A stretch of DNA of 64,000 nt. Origin: RGZA01 sp964568585 (GTDB taxonomy: Bacteria; Pseudomonadota; Alphaproteobacteria; UBA9219; RGZA01). Of the stretch, positions 1 to 9,481 are shown one piece after another. Positions within the stretch are counted from its first letter, which is position 1, and each line of letters opens with the position of its first letter. The stretch covers positions 1 to 64,000 of the forward strand of contig CAZMQI010000001.1 of the NCBI GenBank assembly GCA_964568585.1. Reading direction: 5' to 3'. Below the pieces are notes generated by a model. That model did no database searches and was not told the origin of the DNA. It saw nothing but the letters and a program-made list of their open reading frames with translations. A program made the position numbers and the translations under genes.

Positions 1-58
1 GGTAGAGCACCAGTTTTCCAAGCTGGCCACGAGGGTTCGATTCCCTTCACCCGCTCCA
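1..58 (+). tRNA. tRNA-Gly (anticodon TCC), 5' end cut off by window edge
   Basis: This is the 3' part of a tRNA, beginning in the D arm. The anticodon stem-loop CCAGT-TTTCCAA-GCTGG places TCC at positions 34-36 of the tRNA, which reads GGA (glycine). A T arm (GAGGG-TTCGATT-CCCTT) follows, then the 3' acceptor strand CACCCGC, a discriminator T and an encoded CCA at 56-58. The 5' acceptor strand lies outside the window. A degenerate copy of its 3' end lies just downstream (107-136). Confidence 0.93.
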
Positions 59-106
59 TCCCTCACATTATTCACAATCGAACCCTCGTATTTATATCGC
101 GCAAAG

Positions 107-136
107 CACGGGGTTCGTTTCACTTTATCTGCTCCG
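107..136 (+). repeat. Degenerate copy of the tRNA-Gly 3' end
   Basis: Positions 111-136 align without gaps to 33-58 of the tRNA (T arm, acceptor strand, CC) with 20 of 26 identical bases, including an exact GGGTTCG. Allowing one gap, the similarity extends upstream through CACG. Such copies are commonly left when an element integrates at a tRNA 3' end and is later lost, but duplication by another route is possible. An 11-base inverted copy of the T-arm segment (30-40) also occurs at 78-88. Confidence 0.55.
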
Positions 137-158
137 CTAAAGCTACGCAGGATAAAGT
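122..158. repeat. Palindromic hairpin element next to tRNA-Gly
   Basis: ACTTTATC-TGC (122-132) pairs with GCA-G-GATAAAGT (147-158), giving 11 base pairs with one bulged G and a 14-nt loop. No T-run follows, so it is not a classic terminator. It could be a dispersed short palindrome or an RNA-processing hairpin after the tRNA. Its left arm overlaps the decayed tRNA copy. Confidence 0.5.
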
Positions 159-464
159 CTTGTAATCATCAAACATAGAACGCTCTGTAAAATAAAACTG
201 CTGCAGCCATCCGGTTTTTTTACCTGTGTTCTCCACAAGAAAACTTCATAAAAAAATTACTATGATTTTTAAACTATCCTTAATCACACCCTCAACGCAC
301 TGAAATCATTCACATTGCAGTGCGAACCATGCAGTGCAGCGATAGATAAAATTTTTTGTAAAATTAATTTTAACGAAAGGTAACCAATATAAACTGAAAA
401 GCATACGAATGCAGATTTATGCAGCGAAAGCTGGCCTAAGTAAGATTAACGCAGGTTATAAAAA

Positions 465-1688
465 ATGCTTTTGAGCAACCATTTTAAGATTAATTTTTCA
501 ATCAGCACTGCCGTTCTCGGCATGTTCTTAATGAGCGCTACACCTGCATGGGCGAGCGATGCCGCGATTGCATCGTTCAATCAACCAACCAGCTTTGGAA
601 TTTCGGATAGCGTTACTGGCGCAAGCATATCCGGCAACAGCATGAGCAGCCTGACAACACTGGGACTTTCCGTAGGTCATGAATTCAACCAAGCCGTGGG
701 ACGCCGCCAGAACAAGCTCCACAGCTTCAGTGCTGGCGTCGGCACAAGCCCTGTATTCTTTGGTGAGGCAGACGATATTGAACTGCAAAAGAAAGCAGAA
801 AAAGTATTTGATGAAATCAGCAAGCAATTCGGCTTTGCAGGCGATGGCGGCTCGTTGCCGCAATTCTGGTCGAGTGACTACAAACGCAAAGGCACGGTTG
901 GAAGCAGCAACGGATTTAATACCTACAATTATGAACTCAACGGGTTTTCGGGCGGGATGGATGTCAAAGCCGGAGACAGATGGAATTTCGGTTTGGCTGC
1001 GGGCTATGCCAGAGCAACCAGCAGCTTCGAAGCATTAGGCAGAACTGCAACCGATGTGGATGCATATCAGGCCTCTCTCTATGCAACCTTTGAAGATACG
1101 TTTGGATCAATTGATAGCAGTGTTTCCTTCAACAAATTTGCTAATCACAGCGAACGCAGCATCATCGGCAGCGCGAAAAATAACATGGCGGATTCAAAGG
1201 GCAAAGGCTATCAAATCGCATGGACATTATCGGCGATGGGTCACGGCACCTATGATAAATTCAGCCTAACCCCCATTACCGGATTCACCTTCACCAAACT
1301 GCACAGAGGCGGTATGAGTGAAAGTGGCGCAGGCTTTTATAATTTGAACAGTGCATCCACCGACAGCACATCCCTGAAGCCAATGCTTGGCATCGATGTG
1401 GCGCGCAGCTATGTCTATAAAACAGACACCATCATCACTCCGGAAATTTATGGTATCTATCGCTATGAAACGATGGATGCGAACGAAAACACAACCAACC
1501 ATCTGGAAAACTTTAATAACCTCTCCTCTTCCTCCAGCACCAATCTGTCACGTCACAGCATGCAGGTTGGAAGCAGTGTTTCCGTGAAGATTGGGGATAA
1601 CTTCACTGGAAAAATGCAATTTGATAGCGATTTGCAACCAAGCTCGCACAGCTATAGCGGCATTTTTAAAGTGAACTACAACTGGTAG
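465..1688 (+). CDS. Autotransporter beta-barrel domain protein
   Basis: A 407-residue outer-membrane protein. Residues 1-30 form a signal peptide ending in the cleavage site ...TPAWA. Roughly residues 150-407 alternate aromatic and polar residues as in the autotransporter barrel (PF03797-like) and end in ...FKVNYNW, an aromatic C-terminal residue suited to BAM recognition, with Trp in place of the usual Phe. Only about 120 residues separate the signal peptide from the barrel, so there is no sizeable passenger; the protein may work as a barrel with a short N-terminal segment. No strong Shine-Dalgarno sequence precedes the ATG. The gene stands alone between a tRNA and kup, and the barrel assignment rests on pattern rather than on a named homologue. 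Confidence 0.72.
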   Translation: MLLSNHFKINFSISTAVLGMFLMSATPAWASDAAIASFNQPTSFGISDSVTGASISGNSMSSLTTLGLSVGHEFNQAVGRRQNKLHSFSAGVGTSPVFFGEADDIELQKKAEKVFDEISKQFGFAGDGGSLPQFWSSDYKRKGTVGSSNGFNTYNYELNGFSGGMDVKAGDRWNFGLAAGYARATSSFEALGRTATDVDAYQASLYATFEDTFGSIDSSVSFNKFANHSERSIIGSAKNNMADSKGKGYQIAWTLSAMGHGTYDKFSLTPITGFTFTKLHRGGMSESGAGFYNLNSASTDSTSLKPMLGIDVARSYVYKTDTIITPEIYGIYRYETMDANENTTNHLENFNNLSSSSSTNLSRHSMQVGSSVSVKIGDNFTGKMQFDSDLQPSSHSYSGIFKVNYNW

Positions 1689-1880
1689 TTGCTGATCCCG
1701 CGAAACGTTCCTATTCCGTTCCATAAAACACACACAGGCGCAGACTCTTGTTGCATGAAAGTGTTTTAGCCATTGTTTTATAATCAGATTTATTCAATGG
1801 TCGTCTCCCGTTGCCTTATTATTCAGGCTTTTTTAACAAAACCAGCGCATATCTGACCTCGTAACCTTCCATTTTTATTC

Positions 1881-3770
1881 ATGCCACATAGCAGCACCAA
1901 TCCGAAAAACTCCCGCAAACTAACGCTCATGATAGGTGCGCTCGGTATTGTATTCGGAGATATCGGAACCAGCCCGCTGTACGCAATGCAGGCAAGCTTT
2001 TCTAAAGCCACAGGGCTTACGCCTACCCCGGATAATATTCTTGGCGTTTTATCGCTCATTTTCTGGCTGCTGATTATCGTCGTCAGTTTTAAATACGTTC
2101 TGTTCATCTTGCGCGCCGACAATAAAGGTGAAGGCGGAATTCTATCGCTACAAGCACTCGCTTTACGAAGTACCAATAAATTCGGTCTAAGACGTTTTAT
2201 TGTTATTCTTGGTATTCTTGGTGCTGGCCTGTTTTTCGGCGAAATCATCATCACACCCGCTATTTCAGTATTAAGCGCCATGGAAGGTATCCAGGTCGTT
2301 GATCCTGCGCTAACCACTGAACACATCATTCTATTCACGATTGTGATTTTATTGCTCTTATTTACCGTACAACGCCATGGGACATCCTTTATTGGCCGTT
2401 TCTTTGGCCCTGTGATGATTGTATGGTTTTGCACTATCGGCACGCTTGGGTTCTTTTCAATCCTTCATAACCCGTTTGTACTTTCTGCGCTTAACCCTTA
2501 TTACGCGGTAAGTTTTTCACTCGGGCATTTAAATGTCCTATTCCCTATTCTTGGTGCGGTCGTACTAGCGATGACGGGTTCCGAACCGCTTTATGCCGAC
2601 ATGGGACATTTTGGGCGCAAACCAATTAGGAATGCATGGTTCTACGTTGTGCTGCCTGCGCTTGTTCTCAATTATTTTGGGCAAGGCGCACTGCTGCTTG
2701 AAAATCCAGCGGCAACCAGCAATCCATTCTTCCTGCTGGCGCCAGAATTCATACGAATTCCGCTGGTCGTGCTGGCTGCCTGTGCAACCATCATTGCATC
2801 GCAGGCAACGATTTCCGGTGCGTATTCCGTTGTACGCCAAGCCATTCAAATGGGCTATTTACCGCGCCTTAACATCACTCACACATCCGAACATGAGGCT
2901 GGACAGATTTATATCCCTACTATTAATGCCATCATGATGGTGGGTGTTGTATTCGTGGTATTGGGCTTTAAGACATCCAGCGATCTTGCGGCGGCATATT
3001 GTATCTCCATCACTGGCATGATGATTATCACGACCTTGTTGGCGTTTCAGGTTATCCGTAAAATATGGAAATGGCCGGAATGGACATCATATGCAATCTG
3101 CATTCCGTTACTGATGATTGACCTTTTGCTATTCAGCAGCAATGTGCACAAGGTAGGAGATGGTGGCTGGCTGACGCTGACGATTGCCGCATTCCTGTTT
3201 TTCATCATGATTACATGGATTGATGGCAGCCGCTTCCTGTTCAAACAGATTAGTAACGCAACCATACCGCTCAAGGATTTTATTGCGTCGCTCCCTTCGC
3301 TAAAATTCACCCGCGTAAGTGGTACGGGAATTTTCCTTGTACGCACAACGGGCGATACACCACACGCATTGCTACGCAACTTCAAACACAACCATGTGTT
3401 ACATGAACGCGTAATTATTCTTAACATCACCACCAAGGATGTACCGCGCGTGCCGCGTAAAGATCGCTTCCGTGTCGTCGACTTGGGCGATAACTTCCTT
3501 CTGGTAGAGGCGGTTTATGGCTTTATGGAATTGCCCAGCATTCCACTGTTAATGCGTCAATGCGTCGAAGAAGGTCGTTTGCAAATTGATATGGGGGATA
3601 CCAGCTTCTTTGTGTCGCGCACCACGCTTATCCCAGACCCACATGTGGGCTTGCCATTATGGCAAGCAGTGATTTACAAATGGCTACACGTCAATTCAGT
3701 GCGTATGCATGATTTCTATCGCATTCCAACCAACAAGGTTTTGGAAATCGGCATTCAAATGCGCCTGTAG
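1881..3770 (+). CDS. kup: Potassium uptake protein Kup
   Basis: A low-affinity K+ symporter of the inner membrane (KUP/HAK/KT family). The length of 629 residues is close to E. coli Kup (about 622). The family signature GDIGTSPLY is at residues 26-34, followed by about twelve hydrophobic segments to about residue 455 and a soluble C-terminal domain of about 170 residues. No recognisable ribosome-binding site precedes the ATG, but the N-terminus aligns well with the family. pgsA follows after 15 nt on the same strand, so the two may be cotranscribed. Confidence 0.95.
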   Translation: MPHSSTNPKNSRKLTLMIGALGIVFGDIGTSPLYAMQASFSKATGLTPTPDNILGVLSLIFWLLIIVVSFKYVLFILRADNKGEGGILSLQALALRSTNKFGLRRFIVILGILGAGLFFGEIIITPAISVLSAMEGIQVVDPALTTEHIILFTIVILLLLFTVQRHGTSFIGRFFGPVMIVWFCTIGTLGFFSILHNPFVLSALNPYYAVSFSLGHLNVLFPILGAVVLAMTGSEPLYADMGHFGRKPIRNAWFYVVLPALVLNYFGQGALLLENPAATSNPFFLLAPEFIRIPLVVLAACATIIASQATISGAYSVVRQAIQMGYLPRLNITHTSEHEAGQIYIPTINAIMMVGVVFVVLGFKTSSDLAAAYCISITGMMIITTLLAFQVIRKIWKWPEWTSYAICIPLLMIDLLLFSSNVHKVGDGGWLTLTIAAFLFFIMITWIDGSRFLFKQISNATIPLKDFIASLPSLKFTRVSGTGIFLVRTTGDTPHALLRNFKHNHVLHERVIILNITTKDVPRVPRKDRFRVVDLGDNFLLVEAVYGFMELPSIPLLMRQCVEEGRLQIDMGDTSFFVSRTTLIPDPHVGLPLWQAVIYKWLHVNSVRMHDFYRIPTNKVLEIGIQMRL

Positions 3771-3785
3771 GGTTCAGAGGATTTC

Positions 3786-4361
3786 ATGGTCATCACTCCC
3801 AACCAGATTACCACGTTCCGTATCGTCGCTGCGCCATTGATTGCCCTTTGCATTTGCATGGATAGCCTCACCCTTGCATTGGCGTTGTTTGTTTTGGCGG
3901 CCATCAGCGATTGGGTTGACGGATATCTGGCACGCAAGACCAACAGCACATCTATCTTTGGCCGCGTGTTTGATAGCATCGCCGACAAATTACTTGTGAG
4001 CGGTTGCATGCTGGCACTGATTTATACGGGCCGCATGGGCAAAGAACTGATTTTTCCCGCACTGGCCATCATCCTGCGTGAATTCTTTATTGCGGGGCTT
4101 CGTGAATATACACTTCGTGCAAGAACAGAAAACAAAACCGATACAAAGGATAACCTTCTGGCCGCAACCCAGCTTGCTAAAATCAAAACTGCCCTGCAGA
4201 TGGTAGCCATTGGCATGCTGATTATCCCGCGCAGTTTCATGTATCCTTATCTGGGCATGCTTGGCGGGTTGGTATTGTGGGTTGCTGCTGGGCTTAGCAT
4301 CTATACGGGCTGGTTGTACTGGAAAGAAGTGCGCCCATCCATCAAAGCTGGCACGGTTTAA
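3786..4361 (+). CDS. pgsA: CDP-diacylglycerol--glycerol-3-phosphate 3-phosphatidyltransferase
   Basis: Makes phosphatidylglycerol phosphate from CDP-diacylglycerol and glycerol 3-phosphate at the inner membrane, the committed step to phosphatidylglycerol and cardiolipin. The complete CDP-alcohol phosphotransferase motif is present: D42-x2-D45-G46-x2-A49-R50-x8-G59-x3-D63-x3-D67. Several membrane segments fill the remaining 191 residues. AGAGGA lies a few bases before the ATG. The gene follows kup closely and converges with sppA, with only 8 nt between them. Confidence 0.93.
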   Translation: MVITPNQITTFRIVAAPLIALCICMDSLTLALALFVLAAISDWVDGYLARKTNSTSIFGRVFDSIADKLLVSGCMLALIYTGRMGKELIFPALAIILREFFIAGLREYTLRARTENKTDTKDNLLAATQLAKIKTALQMVAIGMLIIPRSFMYPYLGMLGGLVLWVAAGLSIYTGWLYWKEVRPSIKAGTV

Positions 4362-4369
4362 CCCATCAT

Positions 4370-6157
4370 TTAACGCAGTACGCCCATATCGCGCATAATG
4401 GCATGGCCAGGTTTTGCACTGGTCATCGACACTACAGGCGATAGCACCGGTTCAATCGATTGCATCAAACTGTTCAACCTCGTCATGGTTGCACCCATGC
4501 CGGTGAAACCTTCCACCATCTTTACGATGCGCGATGCAAAGTTTTCTGGTTCAGGGAATGGCTTAAGCATAATGCGGTCATCTTCAGAAACGCCGAGCAA
4601 GCTTTTGGTATAATCAATCGCGTCGGCCAAACCGCCAAGCTCATCCACTAACCCGTTGTGCAATGCCTGATTACCAGTCCACACGCGTCCCTTGGCGATA
4701 GCGGCGACTTGGTCATCCGTTAAATCGCGTGCGATTGCCACATGGTTTTTGAATTGTTGATAGGTTTCACCAACCAGCTCATCAACTTTTGCGCGCTGCG
4801 CGTCGGTAAAGGGCGAGGTTGCGGTCCATAAATCGGCATTGTCACCACGCGTAATCATGCCCCAATGCACACCGAGCTTATCCCATAATGCATCCGTCGC
4901 CGCGACCTTGCCTGCGATCACGCCAATGGAACCAGTAAGCGTAGCTGGATCCGCAATGATTACATCGCCCTGCATGGCCATCCAATAGCCGCCGGAACCA
5001 GCCATTTCACCCATCGATACGATGACGGGAAGCCCCATATGCTGGGCTTTTTCAATGCTGCGGCGAATGGTTTCAGAAGCCACAGCCGAACCGCCAGGGC
5101 TATCAATACGTAATAGGATGGCTTCAACCTTGTCATCCTGCATCGCGTCCTGAATAGCGCTTACCGTTTCATCGGCAGCCATAGCGTTGCTTTTGGCCGG
5201 TCCTTCAGAACTTTGGGCGATTTCACCGGTTGCATGAATGAATGCAACAACAGGACGCTTTTCATGTTCATCTTGCTTGGCAAGCAATTCATCGCGGCGC
5301 ATGGATAGATAATCTCCCGCATCAACGCTTTCAACTTCATCGCCATAGGTTTTACCTAACACTTCTTCCAACTCATCTGCATAACCGATATGCGTGACCA
5401 GTTTTTCACGAAACGCCGTTGTGGCGTTCAACGGCGCATTATCAATAAGCCGCAGCAGACCGAGCGGATCCAATTGTCGTTCCTGTGCGATATCACCCAC
5501 CATCTGCATGCTCAAATCATCAAGGATGGAACCAAGCATTTCAGCATTTGCAGGTGTGAAGTCATCCTCGGTTAGCATGTCCATCGCGCTTTTGTATTCT
5601 TCGCGATGAACAAAATCAGCCTTCGCCCCGATTTTTTCAAGCGCAGCCTTCACGAATGGAGATTGTGCGGCAAGCCCCGTGATCCCCACCAGCCCCATGG
5701 GTTGCAGCCATATTTGATCAAACGCGCTGGCCAGATAATATGCCTTATCTGCGGCACCAAATTCACCAAAGCTAGTAGCAAACGCATAGGATGGTTTCCC
5801 TGTATCACGAAACCGTGCGATCGCATCGCGTAGTTCCTGCGTGCCTGCCATGGAAACCGAATTCTCGCGGAAGCTTCCAACCACCACTTTGACACGTGGG
5901 TCTTTGCTGGCAAAATCAAGCGCAGCAACAGCGTCTTTTAGAATCAGCGCGCCTGATTTTCCAAGCGCGGCTTTGATGGGATTTGGATCAGATGTCTCGG
6001 GAATGTCCTTCGTTAAGTCTAGCGATAGAATGATGCTGTCAGGCAAATGTTCTTTTTCACGGGTAAACATTAACACCCAACCAGTAACCGAAATGGCAAA
6101 AACCACGAAACCAAGGATGGCAAAGCTGCGTGTGATATATTTCAGTATTTTTTGCAT
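4370..6157 (-). CDS. sppA: Signal peptide peptidase SppA, 67K type
   Basis: A membrane-bound serine protease that degrades cleaved signal peptides. It has 595 residues, the length of the long (two-domain) type. One transmembrane segment lies at about residues 8-31, followed by two S49-type peptidase domains. The Ser/Lys dyad can be located by comparison with E. coli SppA: K189 in the sequence REEYKSA and S388 in AGSGGYW. The SPGGSA loop is at residues 353-358. It is divergent from the photolyase gene, with about 90 nt for both promoters. Confidence 0.93.
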   Translation of the reverse strand: MQKILKYITRSFAILGFVVFAISVTGWVLMFTREKEHLPDSIILSLDLTKDIPETSDPNPIKAALGKSGALILKDAVAALDFASKDPRVKVVVGSFRENSVSMAGTQELRDAIARFRDTGKPSYAFATSFGEFGAADKAYYLASAFDQIWLQPMGLVGITGLAAQSPFVKAALEKIGAKADFVHREEYKSAMDMLTEDDFTPANAEMLGSILDDLSMQMVGDIAQERQLDPLGLLRLIDNAPLNATTAFREKLVTHIGYADELEEVLGKTYGDEVESVDAGDYLSMRRDELLAKQDEHEKRPVVAFIHATGEIAQSSEGPAKSNAMAADETVSAIQDAMQDDKVEAILLRIDSPGGSAVASETIRRSIEKAQHMGLPVIVSMGEMAGSGGYWMAMQGDVIIADPATLTGSIGVIAGKVAATDALWDKLGVHWGMITRGDNADLWTATSPFTDAQRAKVDELVGETYQQFKNHVAIARDLTDDQVAAIAKGRVWTGNQALHNGLVDELGGLADAIDYTKSLLGVSEDDRIMLKPFPEPENFASRIVKMVEGFTGMGATMTRLNSLMQSIEPVLSPVVSMTSAKPGHAIMRDMGVLR

Positions 6158-6246
6158 GAATAATTTACGTGGTAAGTTGAAGCGGAGGTTCTAAATTAGG
6201 CGTTGCGTGCTATGAAGTCATCTAAAACATTTTGTCCTTAAAGATT

Positions 6247-7686
6247 ATGACCCAGCCTACTCTATTTTGGTTCCGACAGGATCTACGCTTAAGCGACCAA
6301 CCCGGTTTGCGTGCTGCGGCTGAACGCGGCCCCGTTGCTTGCATTTATATCCTCGATGACACGCTAGCTTGGCCGATGGGTGGCGCATCGCGTTGGTGGC
6401 TGCATCACTCCCTCACATCATTAAAGAACGATTTGGACAAAATGGGCGTGCCGCTCATATTGCGTCGCGGTGCCGCTAAAACCATTTTACCAAAACTGGC
6501 TGCCGATATAAGCGCGCAAGCTGTTCACTGGAATAGGCTTTATGAACCTGCCGCGATTGCCAGAGATACGGAATTAAAAACCGCGCTTAAAAATTCCGGA
6601 ATTGCAGTTGAAAGTTTTAATGGCAGCTTGCTGTTCGAACCATGGGAAATCAAAAATGGTTCGGGAACCCATTTCAAAGTCTTCACGCCATTTGCAAAAT
6701 CATGCCTGATGGGCAAGGCTCCGCCTCTGCCCGTCAACGCGCCAAAGAACATGACGGGCGCAACACTGAATATTGCGAGCGATAATCTGACAGATTGGGG
6801 GTTACTGCCCACCAAACCTGATTGGGCAAAATCACTTAAAGCCGCATGGAATATAGGGGAAAAAGGCGCCCATAAACGCATGCACGAATTTCTGGGTGAT
6901 GGTCTGCATAATTACGCCGATGGCCGCGATAGACCCGATAAGGACAATACATCCCGCCTTTCCCCGCATCTGCATTTTGGTGAAATCAGCCCGCGTCAGG
7001 CATTTTATGCGGCACGGCAAATTAATGAAACCAGCAACCGTGCAGGCATCACCAAACAAATCGATAAATTCATCAGCGAGCTTTTATGGCGTGAATTTTC
7101 ATACCATTTATTATTCGCGCATCCCGATTTACCCGAAGCACCGCTCAATAAGAAATATACCGACTTCCCTTGGCAGCCGGATGACGCATTATTCAAAGCA
7201 TGGAGCAAAGGACAAACGGGAATTCCTATCGTAGATGCAGGCATGCGCCAGTTATGGCAAACGGGATGGATGCATAACCGTGTGCGGATGGTGGTTGCAT
7301 CACTGCTGATTAAAAACATGCTGCAACCTTGGCAGCGTGGCGAGGCATGGTTTTGGGATACATTGGTCGATGCAGATTTGGCAAGCAATGCGGCATCATG
7401 GCAATGGGTTGCTGGCAGCGGTGCTGATGCTTCCCCCTATTACCGCATCTTCAACCCCGTCTTGCAGGGGCAGAAATTCGACCCGAATGGCGATTATGTC
7501 CGCCAGTTTGTGCCAGAGTTGGCAAAGCTTCCTGCCGAACTAATCCACGCCCCATGGGAGGCGACGCCCCTGGAATTAAAGGAAGCCGGCATTGTACTTG
7601 GTAAAACCTACCCTCAACCATTGGTCGATTTAAAACATAGCAGAAACAGGGCCCTTGAAGCCCATAAGAGAATCAAAAACACATAA
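6247..7686 (+). CDS. phrB: Deoxyribodipyrimidine photolyase
   Basis: Light-driven repair of cyclobutane pyrimidine dimers using FAD. The 479-residue product starts MTQPTLFWFRQDLRLSDQPGL, the typical opening of the N-terminal antenna-binding Rossmann domain. The C-terminal FAD-binding domain contains the family stretches RLSPHLHFGEISPR, DAGMRQLWQTGWMHNR and DADLASNAASWQWVAGSGAD. An in-frame TTG at 6232 could extend it by five residues, but the ATG at 6247 matches the family start. Class I CPD photolyase is likeliest; a related cryptochrome cannot be fully excluded. Confidence 0.94.
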   Translation: MTQPTLFWFRQDLRLSDQPGLRAAAERGPVACIYILDDTLAWPMGGASRWWLHHSLTSLKNDLDKMGVPLILRRGAAKTILPKLAADISAQAVHWNRLYEPAAIARDTELKTALKNSGIAVESFNGSLLFEPWEIKNGSGTHFKVFTPFAKSCLMGKAPPLPVNAPKNMTGATLNIASDNLTDWGLLPTKPDWAKSLKAAWNIGEKGAHKRMHEFLGDGLHNYADGRDRPDKDNTSRLSPHLHFGEISPRQAFYAARQINETSNRAGITKQIDKFISELLWREFSYHLLFAHPDLPEAPLNKKYTDFPWQPDDALFKAWSKGQTGIPIVDAGMRQLWQTGWMHNRVRMVVASLLIKNMLQPWQRGEAWFWDTLVDADLASNAASWQWVAGSGADASPYYRIFNPVLQGQKFDPNGDYVRQFVPELAKLPAELIHAPWEATPLELKEAGIVLGKTYPQPLVDLKHSRNRALEAHKRIKNT

Positions 7687-7726
7687 TTCTTATGTAAATT
7701 CATATTTCTCGGCTAATCCTAAGATA

Positions 7727-9256
7727 ATGAATTTACGCAAAGTGCTTCTACTACTGTTCTGCCTTATTCTCCCCTTGGCTATGCCTGTTTGGGGTAATGC
7801 CAATTCATCACAAAATTCTGCTATCGAAAAAATACTACGCGGCGGCGCAAAGGGTATTGGCGCAAATATTAACACGCAATTGATTGTTGAATTTTATACG
7901 AAACGCAATTACACGAGCGCGTGGCAACTTCATGAAAGCAACGCCAAGTCCATGGTTAAGGATTTTGCGAATTTCGTTCATTCAACATTGGATGAGCACG
8001 GGCTGGGCGATCGAGGTTATCCATTCCATGCCTTGCAAACCAAAGTAGATTTAGGAACCGATGAAGCTTTAGCTGAAGCCGACATCATCGCATCGGATAT
8101 CGTCCTGCGTATGGCGCGTTCGCTTTCCGGCCAAGACCCTATTCCGCATTCAAAGCTTCATACATGGCCATTGAAACGCGATAAAACCGATATTGCTGGT
8201 GGTTTGAACAAGGCTATTAATGAAGGAAGGGTGCCCGAATATCTTGAGCGTTTGGCGCCGCAGGTAAAAGCCTATGCCAAGCTTAAAGAAGCTTTGAAAC
8301 TCTACCGCGAGATTGCAGATAAAGGCGGATGGACCCGCGTAAAACCGAACGGCGTCATCCAAGAAGGGTTTGAAGATGACCGCTTACTGCAAATCCACAA
8401 CCGGTTAGCGCAAGAAGGGTATATGCCCTTCCCGCAATCAACCGTACCAGAAAAAGTATATGGGCCGGCGCTGGTTGAAGGCATGAAGCAGTTTCAGGAA
8501 ACCCACGGCCTTTACCCCGACGGCAACATAGGCCCTGAAACATTCCGCGCAATGAATGTGCCCGTAAAAGAACGCATCGATCAAATCCGCGTCAACCTTG
8601 CCCGTATCCGGCAAAGCCCGCCTGATGCGTGGGAAGATATCGTCATCAATATTCCATCGGCGCAGCTTAGCTTTTATCGTCGCGGCGAAGTTGTATACGA
8701 AGCACCGGTTGTTGTGGGCCGCGTTGATCGTCCCAGCCCGCTGGTAAAAAGCATGATTTACGAGATGATTATCAATCCATCATGGTATGTGCCCGCCAGT
8801 ATTGCTGAAAAAGATCTGATACCGAAAATGGAAAAAGACCCAGAATTCCTTAGCAGACAAGGGATTCATACCGGTGATGGCACCATGCGCCAAGACCCTG
8901 GCCCGCTTAATTCATTGGGACGCATTAAATTCAATTTCCAAAATCCACATGCCGTTTATCTCCACGGCACGCCGCATCAGGAATTATTCGGCAAGGATGA
9001 TCGCACACGTAGTTCGGGTTGCATTCGTTTGAAAGACCCCGCTGAACTCGCACTGATCTTCATGAAGAACAATCCCGAATGGACACCGGATCGTTTACAA
9101 AAACGCATCGACAGTATGAAGACCAGCCATGTGACCCCGCCAGAAAAAACACCGATTAAACTTTTATATTGGTCGGCGATTGTTGATTCAAAAGACCGCG
9201 TGCAGTTTTTCAACGACGTATACGGGCTTGATGCCGAATGGGCGAAGCTCTTATAA
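7727..9256 (+). CDS. L,D-transpeptidase, YcbB/LdtD-like, exported
   Basis: A periplasmic peptidoglycan cross-linking enzyme making meso-DAP to meso-DAP bridges. It has 509 residues from the ATG at 7727: a signal peptide of about 24 residues ending in VWGNA, an N-terminal scaffold region, a peptidoglycan-binding repeat (GMKQFQETHGLYPDG) and a YkuD catalytic domain. The active-site motif SSGCIRL places the nucleophile at C432, with the upstream His in YLHGTP. An upstream in-frame start at 7655 overlaps the photolyase and is unlikely because the signal peptide begins at 7727. It resembles the signal-peptide-less protein at 24994. Confidence 0.9.
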   Translation: MNLRKVLLLLFCLILPLAMPVWGNANSSQNSAIEKILRGGAKGIGANINTQLIVEFYTKRNYTSAWQLHESNAKSMVKDFANFVHSTLDEHGLGDRGYPFHALQTKVDLGTDEALAEADIIASDIVLRMARSLSGQDPIPHSKLHTWPLKRDKTDIAGGLNKAINEGRVPEYLERLAPQVKAYAKLKEALKLYREIADKGGWTRVKPNGVIQEGFEDDRLLQIHNRLAQEGYMPFPQSTVPEKVYGPALVEGMKQFQETHGLYPDGNIGPETFRAMNVPVKERIDQIRVNLARIRQSPPDAWEDIVINIPSAQLSFYRRGEVVYEAPVVVGRVDRPSPLVKSMIYEMIINPSWYVPASIAEKDLIPKMEKDPEFLSRQGIHTGDGTMRQDPGPLNSLGRIKFNFQNPHAVYLHGTPHQELFGKDDRTRSSGCIRLKDPAELALIFMKNNPEWTPDRLQKRIDSMKTSHVTPPEKTPIKLLYWSAIVDSKDRVQFFNDVYGLDAEWAKLL

Positions 9257-9281
9257 AGTGCATTGTGGCGGGGATAATCAT

Positions 9282-9300
9282 GGTTAATGAATCATTAACC
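9282..9300. promoter_or_regulatory. Perfect 9-bp palindrome containing a CtrA-like TTAA-N7-TTAAC site
   Basis: GGTTAATGA-A-TCATTAACC is a perfect inverted repeat around one central base. It contains TTAA-TGAATCA-TTAAC, matching the full consensus described for the alphaproteobacterial cell-cycle regulator CtrA. It lies 26 nt after the L,D-transpeptidase stop and 182 nt before the DUF882 gene. Binding is inferred from the motif alone. Confidence 0.5.
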
Positions 9301-9481
9301 TCTCAGGATTACTCTTACTGAATCGGGTCTGTTTTTAATTAAAATGACTTCGACTGATTCAATTACGCAACATTTCTGGTTTTTAGAGTTTTTTTTGGGC
9401 TGGTTTTCTTGCTTTTATAATCCAAATCAGTGATGTTGGTCCCAGTTTTTATGTATTCCTTATGTTACTCAAGGTTCTCTC

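Larger units (their letters stand above)
59..464. other. 406-nt intergenic region without a gene
   Basis: No coding frame is supported here. The region contains a decayed copy of the tRNA-Gly 3' end (107-136), a hairpin-forming palindrome (122-158), and two direct repeats of GCAGTGC (317-323 and 331-337, 14 nt apart) upstream of the autotransporter gene. The 340-380 stretch is very A+T-rich and probably holds the promoter of the 465 gene, but no convincing -35/-10 pair can be chosen. Confidence 0.6.

Noticed and set aside
1812..1833. GCCT...AGGC-TTTTTT after the autotransporter gene
   Set aside because: The stem has only four to five pairs; a terminator is possible but not supported.
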